A stretch of DNA of 30,266 nucleotides from NCBI RefSeq assembly GCF_910584445.1, contig NZ_CAJUBO010000014.1, forward strand, positions 1-30,266. Direction: 5' to 3'. Both the position numbers and the translations under genes were made by a program. The notes under the pieces were generated by a model. That model saw only the letters and a list, made by a program, of their open reading frames with translations, was not told the DNA's origin and made no database searches. The DNA comes from an uncultured Desulfovibrio sp. Its GTDB lineage: Bacteria > Desulfobacterota > Desulfovibrionia > Desulfovibrionales > Desulfovibrionaceae. This document shows positions 1 through 6,220 of this stretch, one piece after another. The first letter of the stretch is position 1, and each line of letters begins with the position of its first letter.

Positions 1-43
1 AAAAAGCCAAGTCCCGCAAGGCTTTTTGAACCTTGCGGGACTT
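1..43 (-). terminator. Rho-independent terminator of tRNA-Leu
   Basis: A perfect 13-bp inverted repeat (arms 9-21 and 31-43, 9-nt loop) lies just 3' of the tRNA on the minus strand. It is followed by GGC and a run of five T at the window edge (positions 5-1). This is the classic layout of an intrinsic terminator for the minus-strand tRNA. Confidence 0.85.
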
Positions 44-58
44 GATTGGATTCTTGGT

Positions 59-145
59 TGGTGCCGAAGGGGAGACTCGAACTCCCACTCCCGAACGGGA
101 ACTAGACCCTGAACCTAGCGTGTCTACCAATTCCACCACTTCGGC
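59..145 (-). tRNA. tRNA-Leu (anticodon CAG)
   Basis: The minus strand folds into an 87-nt class II tRNA. The acceptor stem is GCCGAAG/CTTCGGC with discriminator A and an encoded CCA (59-61). The D-arm is leucine-type (GGAATTGGTAGACAC). The anticodon stem is CTAGG/TCTAG with loop TTCAGGG, which puts CAG at the anticodon. A long variable arm (stem CCCG/CGGG) and a TTCGAGTC T-loop follow. It is a single gene with its own promoter and terminator, divergent from rpoN. Confidence 0.96.
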
Positions 146-155
146 ACGGGAAAGA

Positions 156-184
156 GTTCTACATGTTTTGTATCGGCTTGGCAA
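156..184 (-). promoter_or_regulatory. Putative sigma70-type promoter for tRNA-Leu
   Basis: On the minus strand, -35 TTGCCA (184-179) and -10 TAGAAC (161-156) are separated by exactly 17 bp. The -10 box ends 10 bp before the mature tRNA 5' end at 145, a normal distance for a tRNA promoter with a very short leader. The call rests on consensus match and position only. Confidence 0.6.
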
Positions 185-322
185 GCATTTTCTTCACGTG
201 GGGCGCGCCAGCCCCAAAAAGCGCCCCTGTCCTCCCCTTCCCGGTCCACGCGCGCATGGCGCCCCGCCCATGAGAAAACTCCGGGAACTCGCGAGGAGCG
301 GGAGACAGGGACTGGCACGGCT

Positions 323-351
323 TTGCAGCCTTGGTTGCGTTCTCTTATCAT
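323..351 (+). promoter_or_regulatory. Putative sigma70-type promoter for the rpoN operon
   Basis: TTGCAG (323-328) and TATCAT (346-351) are separated by 17 bp, upstream of rpoN. Transcription would start near 358 and give a leader of about 105 nt. The stretch 146-463 between the tRNA and rpoN holds no credible gene: the open frames across it are antisense to the tRNA or out of frame with rpoN. Its only visible contents are this promoter and the divergent tRNA promoter. Confidence 0.4.
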
Positions 352-463
352 GTATGGCACAGTTATTGAAACAAGGCGTTTATGCTGACGCCAGCGGCAG
401 CTTCCTGCCGTCCATTTCAGCCAGCAGCCCGGCACCCGCCGGGGAAGACGGATACGAGTACCA

Positions 464-1888
464 ATGGCCCTGGAACTTCGCCAACAAATGAAGCTCGCGC
501 AGCAACTGGTCATGACGCCCCAGTTGCAGCAAGCCATCAAGCTGCTCCAGCTTTCCCGGGTGGAGCTTTTGGAGACCGTCCAGCAGGAAATGCTGGAAAA
601 TCCCTTTCTTGAAGAATTTTCCGGCGACGATGCCGGGGATCAGGCTCCCGCCGAGCAGCGCGAACGTATCGAAGAAGACGCCTATGACCGGGAGCTGGCA
701 AAGGATGCCTCCTGGGAAGATTATCTGGGCGAATTCGCCAGCACGCCGCGCGGCTCGCAATCCCGCGAATTTGAAGCAGCTGAAGAAATTTCTCCCCTCG
801 AAGCCCGCTATGCGGCCAAACCCACACTGGAAGGACACCTCCTCTGGCAGTTGCGGCTTTCTTCCATGACCGAGGAGCAGAAGGCCATTGGCGAAGTCAT
901 TATCGGCAACCTTTCGTCTTCCGGCTATCTCCTGGCAAGTGCGGAAGAGTTGGCGGCACTGGCGCACTGTGAGCCGGCGGCCGTTGCGGAAGTGCTGGAA
1001 CGGGTCCAGCTTTTTGACCCGGTGGGCGTAGCCGCGCGTGACGCCCGCGAATGCCTGCTCATCCAGATAAAAAATCTTGGCTATGACCGTGATCCCATCC
1101 TCCGTGAACTTGTGGAGTCCCATCTGGAGGATCTGGAGGCCAAGCGCTACAAGCCGCTGCTGAAAAAATTTCATCTGGATGTGGAAGAGCTGCGCGAATA
1201 TCTGGACATCATCCAGAGCCTCGATCCCCTGCCCGGCTCAAGTTTCGGCGGCGGCGAACCGACCTACGTCAGCCCGGATGTCTATGTCTACAAGATGGGA
1301 AACGAGTTCGTCATCCTGCTCAACGAAGACGGGTTGCCGCAGCTCCAGCTCTCTTCTCTGGCCCAGATGGACATGGACAGCGCCTCGGAAAAGGAAAAGG
1401 AATACTGTGCGGAAAAGATGCGCTCCGCCTCCTGGCTCATCAAAAGCCTGTACCAGCGCCAGCGTACCCTCTACAAGGTGATGGAGAGCATCGTCCGCCA
1501 CCAGCGTCCATTTTTTGAGGAAGGGGTCACCAGGCTGGCGCCGCTCATCCTCAAGGACATCGCCGATGATATCGGCATGCATGAATCCACGGTGAGCCGG
1601 ATCACCACCAGCAAATATGTCGCCACGCCGCACGGCATCTTTGAGTTAAAGTTTTTCTTTAATAGTGGTCTTGAACTTGATGACGGCAGCCAGGTCGGCT
1701 CCGAGAGCGTCAAGGCGCTCATCAAAAAGTTCATTGCCGAAGAGGACCCCAAAAATCCCCTGAGCGACGAACGCATCGGAGAAATGCTCAAAGAGCGCCT
1801 CAAGGTGAACATTGCGCGCCGCACTGTGGCGAAGTATCGCACAGCGCTGGATATCCCCTCATCCTCACGACGCAAGGAACATTTCTGA
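464..1888 (+). CDS. rpoN: RNA polymerase sigma-54 factor
   Basis: This is the alternative sigma factor sigma54, which directs core RNA polymerase to -24/-12 promoters and needs AAA+ activators. The 474-aa length is normal. The N-terminus has the Gln/Leu-rich activator-interaction region I (LRQQMKLAQQLVMTPQLQQA), followed by an acidic linker, the core-binding domain, a helix-turn-helix around STVSRITTSKY, and the invariant RpoN box ARRTVAKYR at about residues 451-459. The start at 464 gives the family-typical N-terminus, with a GGGGA element about 20 nt upstream, so the Shine-Dalgarno is weak or distant. It is the first gene of rpoN-hpf-rapZ-EIIA, with hpf 49 nt downstream. The conserved operon neighbours leave little doubt. 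Confidence 0.97.
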   Translation: MALELRQQMKLAQQLVMTPQLQQAIKLLQLSRVELLETVQQEMLENPFLEEFSGDDAGDQAPAEQRERIEEDAYDRELAKDASWEDYLGEFASTPRGSQSREFEAAEEISPLEARYAAKPTLEGHLLWQLRLSSMTEEQKAIGEVIIGNLSSSGYLLASAEELAALAHCEPAAVAEVLERVQLFDPVGVAARDARECLLIQIKNLGYDRDPILRELVESHLEDLEAKRYKPLLKKFHLDVEELREYLDIIQSLDPLPGSSFGGGEPTYVSPDVYVYKMGNEFVILLNEDGLPQLQLSSLAQMDMDSASEKEKEYCAEKMRSASWLIKSLYQRQRTLYKVMESIVRHQRPFFEEGVTRLAPLILKDIADDIGMHESTVSRITTSKYVATPHGIFELKFFFNSGLELDDGSQVGSESVKALIKKFIAEEDPKNPLSDERIGEMLKERLKVNIARRTVAKYRTALDIPSSSRRKEHF

Positions 1889-1937
1889 AACACGGCCAAG
1901 GTCCTGCTTCCCACCTGAAGCATCCCGAGGAGGAACC

Positions 1938-2486
1938 ATGAATATCGCTTTTGCATTCAAGAACTTCGAGGCATCGGATCATCTCAAGAAATATGCGCGC
2001 CGCCGCATGGAAAAGCTGGGGCGTTTTTTCGGCAAGGCCGCCGGCCTTGACATCAATGTCGTCCTCACCGTCGATAAGTTCCGCCATCGCTGCGAAGTGA
2101 CCGTCAATGGCGAAGGGCTGCACATCAATGCAACGGAACAGGCCCCGGATATGTATGCCGCCATCGACCTTGTGACGGACAAGATCGAATCGCAGATCAA
2201 GCGCAAGGTCTCGCGCGTCAAGGAACAGCGGCGCAAGGCCCGCAATGCCGAAGTTGACGTCTTCACCTACAATCTGGATACAGACAGCGCCGATATGGCG
2301 GAGGATGCCGCCGTTGTCGGCACGGACCGTTTCGCCCCCAAACCGCTGCATCTGGACGAGGCGCTCATGCAGCTGGACTCCATCGGCAGTGAGTTCCTTG
2401 TTTTTCTCAATGCGGAAAATGGTCGCGTCAACGTCATTTATCGCCGCCGGACCACTGGCTACGCGCTGATCGACCCGATCCTCTAG
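1938..2486 (+). CDS. hpf: Long-form ribosome hibernation promoting factor
   Basis: This protein binds the decoding region of the 30S subunit and, in its long form, drives 100S ribosome dimers during starvation. It has 182 aa. The N-terminal half is the HPF/YfiA fold (about residues 1-100, with basic helices KKYARRRMEKLGR and QIKRKVSRVKEQRRK). A low-complexity acidic linker follows. The C-terminal dimerisation domain (about residues 130-182) carries the hallmark VIYRRRTTGYALIDP. That second domain separates the long form from the short Hpf found next to rpoN in enterobacteria. A strong GAGGAGGA sits just upstream of ATG 1938. The gene follows rpoN, as in many proteobacteria. Confidence 0.95.
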   Translation: MNIAFAFKNFEASDHLKKYARRRMEKLGRFFGKAAGLDINVVLTVDKFRHRCEVTVNGEGLHINATEQAPDMYAAIDLVTDKIESQIKRKVSRVKEQRRKARNAEVDVFTYNLDTDSADMAEDAAVVGTDRFAPKPLHLDEALMQLDSIGSEFLVFLNAENGRVNVIYRRRTTGYALIDPIL

Positions 2487-2497
2487 AGCAGTCTTGC

Positions 2498-2528
2498 CTG
2501 CCGGCCCGTCCAAGCAGCGGGCCGGCAG
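2498..2528 (+). promoter_or_regulatory. Perfect hairpin between hpf and rapZ
   Basis: CTGCCGGCCCG (2498-2508) and its exact reverse complement (2518-2528) form an 11-bp stem with a 9-nt loop, 12 nt after the hpf stop codon and just before the rapZ start region. There is no T-run after it, so it is not an ordinary terminator. It may stabilise or process the hpf part of the transcript, or tune rapZ translation. The structure is seen directly; its role is inferred. Confidence 0.5.
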
Positions 2529-2535
2529 ACCGGGG

Positions 2536-3498
2536 ATGACCGCCATGCCCCATTCCGTTCCCGACGACGCGGCACAGGCCGCAGCTCCGGCGCCCCTGGC
2601 GGGAGTTTCGCAGCCATACGCGGAAAAGCCCCCCAGGGTCAGCATAGTGACCGGCCTTTCCGGCGCCGGCAAAAGCACCGCCTTGCGTGTATTTGAAGAT
2701 CTGCGCCATCTTGCGGTGGATGGCCTGCCGGCCAGTCTGGCCCCGGAAATGGCGGCCATGATGCAGCGGGAATCCATGCGCCACTTCAAGGGAATTGCCC
2801 TGGGCATGGATATTCGCCAGGGCAATTTTCTTGAGGAACTCAATGCCGCCCTGGGCAAACTTTCCGGCATGGGCATCCAGCCGCACCTGCTCTTCCTTGA
2901 AGCGGACGACAAGACGCTCATGCGCCGCTATGCGGCCACGCGCAGGCCGCACCCTCTGGAACGGGAGGGCATGAGCCTTGAGGCCGCGCTCCATGCGGAA
3001 CGCGAAAGGCTCAAGCCCCTGCGCGACATGGCGGACCTTGTCCTTGATACGACACGCTTTTCCATCCACGACCTGCGGCGGGCCATCCAGAAGCGCTGGA
3101 GCGGCGCCCCCGGTTCCGCGCGCCCCTTGCGCGTCAATGTCATGTCCTTTGGCTTCAAGTACGGCATTCCGCATGAGGCGGACATGGTCTTTGACCTCCG
3201 CTTCCTGCCCAATCCCTACTTTGTGGAGGACCTGCGACCGCTCAGCGGCAGGGACAAAGCCGTCGCGGACTATGTCTTTGCGTCATCGCAAGCCCGCGAG
3301 TACAGCGCAAAGCTCCTTGATCTTTTGCTCTTTCTTCTGCCCCAGATGGAGTCCGAGGGCCGCTATCGCGTGACCATCGCGCTTGGCTGCACAGGAGGAC
3401 GCCACCGCTCCGTTGCCCTGGCGGAACACCTGGCGCAGGCTGTCGGGCAGGCGGGGTACCCAGTTTCCCTGGAACACAGGCATCTTGAACTCGGCTGA
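2536..3498 (+). CDS. rapZ: RNase adapter protein RapZ (nucleotide-binding)
   Basis: In E. coli RapZ presents the sRNA GlmZ to RNase E and so controls glucosamine-6-phosphate synthase; the role in this lineage is not established. The Walker A motif GLSGAGKST is at about residues 40-48. The family segment LEADDKTLMRRYAATRRPHPL lies near the middle, and the C-terminal domain has GCTGGRHRSVALAEHLA and ends with EHRHLEL, both diagnostic. The protein is 320 aa, longer than the E. coli protein because of an Ala/Pro-rich N-terminal tail of about 30 aa. ATG 2536 and ATG 2545 are both possible; 2545 has GGGG about 8 nt upstream. A TTG at 2494 would place a perfect hairpin inside the coding region, so it is less likely. 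Confidence 0.94.
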   Translation: MTAMPHSVPDDAAQAAAPAPLAGVSQPYAEKPPRVSIVTGLSGAGKSTALRVFEDLRHLAVDGLPASLAPEMAAMMQRESMRHFKGIALGMDIRQGNFLEELNAALGKLSGMGIQPHLLFLEADDKTLMRRYAATRRPHPLEREGMSLEAALHAERERLKPLRDMADLVLDTTRFSIHDLRRAIQKRWSGAPGSARPLRVNVMSFGFKYGIPHEADMVFDLRFLPNPYFVEDLRPLSGRDKAVADYVFASSQAREYSAKLLDLLLFLLPQMESEGRYRVTIALGCTGGRHRSVALAEHLAQAVGQAGYPVSLEHRHLELG

Positions 3499-3530
3499 TC
3501 TCAACAGGCCGACGCGAATCGAGGTTGCAT

Positions 3531-3998
3531 ATGACCGAGGAGACCAACGCCACTCAGGCGGGGATCATCATTGTCTCGCACGGAGATTACGGCTCGGCTA
3601 TCCTGCGTACCGCGGAATTTATTCTGGGTCCCGTGAGTGACTGCAGTTCCATCAGTGTTGATGCGACACATGAGGTTTCCGAAACCGTGCGCCGCCTCGA
3701 TGACGCCGCGCAACGACTGGACAAGGGGTCCGGGGTCATCATCCTCACGGACATGTTTGGCGGCACGCCCACCAATCTTGCACTCTCGCTGCTGGGCAAC
3801 CATAAGGTGGAGGTGGTGACGGGCGTCAATCTGCCCATGCTGCTCAAGGTATGCACATCACGCGGCACGCCCCTGGACGAACTGGCGCGCCAGGCGGGCG
3901 AGGCGGGCACGCGCGGCATCGTGGTCGCGGGCGACATGCTGCGCGGCAAGGGCAAGGAAAAGACCGAAGCCCAAGGAGCCGCGGAAGAGAAGCCGTAG
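3531..3998 (+). CDS. PTS system mannose-family EIIA component
   Basis: This is a single-domain EIIA of the mannose (AgaF/ManX) family, 155 aa, which normally takes phosphate from HPr on a histidine. His17 in IIIVSHGDYG is the expected phosphorylation site. LTDMFGGTPTN and the segment around VVTGVNLPMLLK are family signatures. No EIIB, EIIC or EIID gene is adjacent, so a regulatory phosphorelay role linked to the rpoN/rapZ cluster is more likely than sugar transport; this is inference. GAGG lies 6 nt before ATG 3531. The C-terminal tail is charged and low-complexity (KGKGKEKTEAQGAAEEKP). It is the last gene of the operon, 32 nt after rapZ. Confidence 0.92.
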   Translation: MTEETNATQAGIIIVSHGDYGSAILRTAEFILGPVSDCSSISVDATHEVSETVRRLDDAAQRLDKGSGVIILTDMFGGTPTNLALSLLGNHKVEVVTGVNLPMLLKVCTSRGTPLDELARQAGEAGTRGIVVAGDMLRGKGKEKTEAQGAAEEKP

Positions 3999-4031
3999 GC
4001 GCCCCCTCTTTCGAAAAAAACGCCCTTTTTT
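3998..4031 (+). terminator. Possible terminator after the EIIA gene
   Basis: Right after the EIIA stop codon, GGCG (3998-4001) can pair with CGCC (4021-4024) around an inner TTTCGAAA palindrome, followed by CTTTTTT (4025-4031). The T-run is good but the outer stem is short. The site lies between convergent genes. The region on to 4060 shows nothing else. Confidence 0.4.
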
Positions 4032-4060
4032 CTCCGTCTCCCGACGCCGTCAGCGCCGTG

Positions 4061-4615
4061 TCAGGCGCGCCCTTTTTTCAGGACCTGCGCCCAGTCCACC
4101 AGCCCCTGCAGCAGGGCCGCCAGCCGTTTTTCCAGCTCCGCATCCACAAGGTCGCCCGCCGTGTCAAAGGCCGGAGAAAACGCGTTGGAAAAAAATTCCG
4201 GCGTATTCAGCAGATGCAGGTCCAGATAGACACAGACCTGGCGCAGATGGTTCTGGCTGCGCGCGGTTCCCATACCGCCCCCCGCGCCAACGATGGCGGC
4301 GGGCTTTCCTGAAAACGGTTTGAGTCCAGGCTCGCGCGAAAGCCAGTCCAGCGCGTTTTTCAGCGCCGGAGCAAGTGAATAGTTGTATTCCGGCGAAGCG
4401 AAGAGAAAACCATCCGCGTTTTCCGCCAGGCCGACGAGCCGGCGCACGCTCTCAGGTTTGGGAATATCCTCATTGAAAAACGGCAGGGCGGAGATATCAG
4501 CGATGTCAAGCCTGCTGCCGGCGGGCATGAGTTCCCTCGCCTTGCGAAGAAGGCCCCTATTGCGCGACGCGCGCCTCAGGCTGCCGCACACGCCGAGAAA
4601 CACCAGCTCGTCCAT
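4061..4615 (-). CDS. NADPH-dependent FMN reductase family protein
   Basis: This is a flavodoxin-fold flavoprotein of the NADPH-dependent FMN reductase/chromate or quinone reductase family, 184 aa, probably cytoplasmic and FMN-binding. The phosphate-binding motif GSLRRASRNRGLL is at the N-terminus. The family hallmark SPEYNYSLAPALKNALDW lies mid-protein, followed by GAGGGMGTARSQNHLRQV. The physiological substrate cannot be told from sequence. The start at 4615 has a strong GAGGGAGG 8 nt upstream and a typical N-terminus. A longer start at 4648 would overlap the stop of the preceding glycosylase gene (ATGA) and is possible by translational coupling. It is the last gene of the uvrB-ligA-dapB run. 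Confidence 0.9.
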   Translation of the reverse strand: MDELVFLGVCGSLRRASRNRGLLRKARELMPAGSRLDIADISALPFFNEDIPKPESVRRLVGLAENADGFLFASPEYNYSLAPALKNALDWLSREPGLKPFSGKPAAIVGAGGGMGTARSQNHLRQVCVYLDLHLLNTPEFFSNAFSPAFDTAGDLVDAELEKRLAALLQGLVDWAQVLKKGRA

Positions 4616-4644
4616 GGATTTTCCTCCCTCGTTTATGTCGGGCA

Positions 4645-5385
4645 TCATTTTGCCGCTTTTCCGGCATCTCCGAGCAGGGAGACATATTTGCGTACATAGG
4701 CCGCAGATTCCTTCCGTTTGTACTGCATGATGTACCGGGGATGCTCAAGCGGCACGATGCGCTCAAAGAAGCCGTACTCCTCGTTCAGACGCTCAATGAA
4801 GGCGGCATTTTTGCCCGTTCCCAGGCAAAAGCACACATCGCGGCGGATACCGAAGGCGAGCTGACGCCGCAGGCACTCCACCATGAACGGCCGTGCCGCG
4901 TCCTCCAGGCGCCGGTCATCGTAATAATTGTAGTTTTTCTTCCGTCCCCCCTCTGTCGCGCGGACAAAACCGAGGGGGCAGATGGAATTGATATACCATG
5001 AACGGTAAAACGCCCTGGGTCCGCCCATGGCATGGATCACCTCATAGACAAAAACGCTCGATGGCTCGTGCGCCGACACGCAGGCGGCAATATGGATGCC
5101 GCAGGCTTCCGCAAGCCTTTTGGGATCCGTGAACGGCACTCCCGTGATCCCCGCGCCGAAACGCCCGGGATTGATGCCGAGAATGATGCGCCGTTCCAGA
5201 TGATCGGCATAAAACTTGCGGTAAAATGCCGTTGATGCGGCCTGGGCGCACGCGCTGCCGGGAAAGGGATTCATCACCTCCACGCCACCGGGCAGAGGCG
5301 CCTCAAAGCGCAACGCCGCATTGAAGGCAAGGACCCGCTCCCCGAAGGTCGGCGCCGGAGCGTCAATGTCAGTTCCCGCGGTCAT
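4645..5385 (-). CDS. SMUG2-like uracil-DNA glycosylase family protein
   Basis: A member of the uracil-DNA glycosylase superfamily, closest in appearance to the SMUG2 (DUF4918) branch, 246 aa. Motif 1 is GINPGRFGAGITGVPF, comparable to the SMUG-type GMNPGPFG...TGVPF water-activating loop. The DNA-intercalating motif 2 is HPRYI near the C-terminus. The expected role is excision of uracil or other damaged pyrimidines in base-excision repair; substrate range is unknown. ATG 5385 lies inside the 3' end of dapB (17-nt overlap). A TTG at 5400 with GGAAG 6 nt upstream is an alternative start. Linkage to uvrB and ligA fits a repair role. Confidence 0.85.
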   Translation of the reverse strand: MTAGTDIDAPAPTFGERVLAFNAALRFEAPLPGGVEVMNPFPGSACAQAASTAFYRKFYADHLERRIILGINPGRFGAGITGVPFTDPKRLAEACGIHIAACVSAHEPSSVFVYEVIHAMGGPRAFYRSWYINSICPLGFVRATEGGRKKNYNYYDDRRLEDAARPFMVECLRRQLAFGIRRDVCFCLGTGKNAAFIERLNEEYGFFERIVPLEHPRYIMQYKRKESAAYVRKYVSLLGDAGKAAK

Positions 5386-6187
5386 CGGCCTGCCGGTCAA
5401 AGGTATCTTCCATGGAGTACAGCCGTCCCGGAGCGCGTGTCGCCAGCCATCGGGCGGCCCGAAGGGCGCCCCCCGCGAAGTTCTCGCGGGAATGCGCCTG
5501 GTGCGTCACTTCGATGCGTTCACCGGGTCCCAGAAAATAGACGGTGTGGACGCCCACCACATCGCCGCCGCGCACGGCCTGAATGCCGATCTCGGCATGG
5601 GGCCGCGCGCCGATCATGCCGTCCCTGGCGGAACAGCGCACCTCCGGCAATGCCCAGCCCCTGGCTTCAGCCAGCCGCTCGCCCAGCGCCAGAGCCGTGC
5701 CGCTGGGGGCGTCTTTCTTGCGGCCGTGGTGGATCTCCACCATCTCCATGTCATAGGCGGGTCCAAGGGCGCGCGCCAGTTCCGGCAGCAGGCGGAGCAG
5801 GACATTGACGCCCACGCTCATGTTTGCCGACCAGAACAGGGGCGTTTTCCGGGCAAGTTCGCGCAATTCGGCTTTTTGCGCCTCACTGAAACCCGTGGTG
5901 CCGATCACCAGGGGGATCCGGTGCACCGCGGCGATGCGCGCCGTGCCCATACTCGCCTCGGGCGTTGTGAAATCGATGACCACCGCTCCGGAAACCTCCG
6001 CGGCAAGCTCCTCGAGATCCCTGGCGGCCGGAATGCCGCAATCCTTGAGTCCGGCAAGGGTTTCCTCCCGATCGACCAGACCCGCGAGAACGAAATTTTC
6101 TTCCTCTTCCGCAAGACGGCGGATCATCCTGCCCATGCGGCCTTCCGCCCCGACAACGACAATACGCGTTTTTTCCGAGCCAGCCAT
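5369..6187 (-). CDS. dapB: 4-hydroxy-tetrahydrodipicolinate reductase
   Basis: DapB reduces hydroxy-tetrahydrodipicolinate with NAD(P)H in the diaminopimelate/lysine pathway, in the cytoplasm. The protein is 272 aa, normal length. The nucleotide-binding loop VGAEGRMGR is at the N-terminus. VIDFTTPEA and GTTGFSEAQ follow. The catalytic segment is EIHHGRKKDAPSGTAL, which keeps the His-His pair and the Lys three residues after it. ATG 6187 is preceded by AAGGAG at ideal spacing, so the in-frame upstream ATG at 6211 is not needed. It lies 33 nt after ligA and overlaps the start of the glycosylase gene. Confidence 0.96.
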   Translation of the reverse strand: MAGSEKTRIVVVGAEGRMGRMIRRLAEEEENFVLAGLVDREETLAGLKDCGIPAARDLEELAAEVSGAVVIDFTTPEASMGTARIAAVHRIPLVIGTTGFSEAQKAELRELARKTPLFWSANMSVGVNVLLRLLPELARALGPAYDMEMVEIHHGRKKDAPSGTALALGERLAEARGWALPEVRCSARDGMIGARPHAEIGIQAVRGGDVVGVHTVYFLGPGERIEVTHQAHSRENFAGGALRAARWLATRAPGRLYSMEDTFDRQADDRGN

Positions 6188-6220
6188 CTGTACTCCTTGC
6201 GATTTTTCCAAAACTTCAAG

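Noticed and set aside
33..491. 152-aa open frame across the tRNA and the rpoN leader
   Set aside because: It runs antisense through the tRNA-Leu and its GAEGETRTP-type start is the well-known artefact of translating a tRNA complement; no ribosome-binding site.
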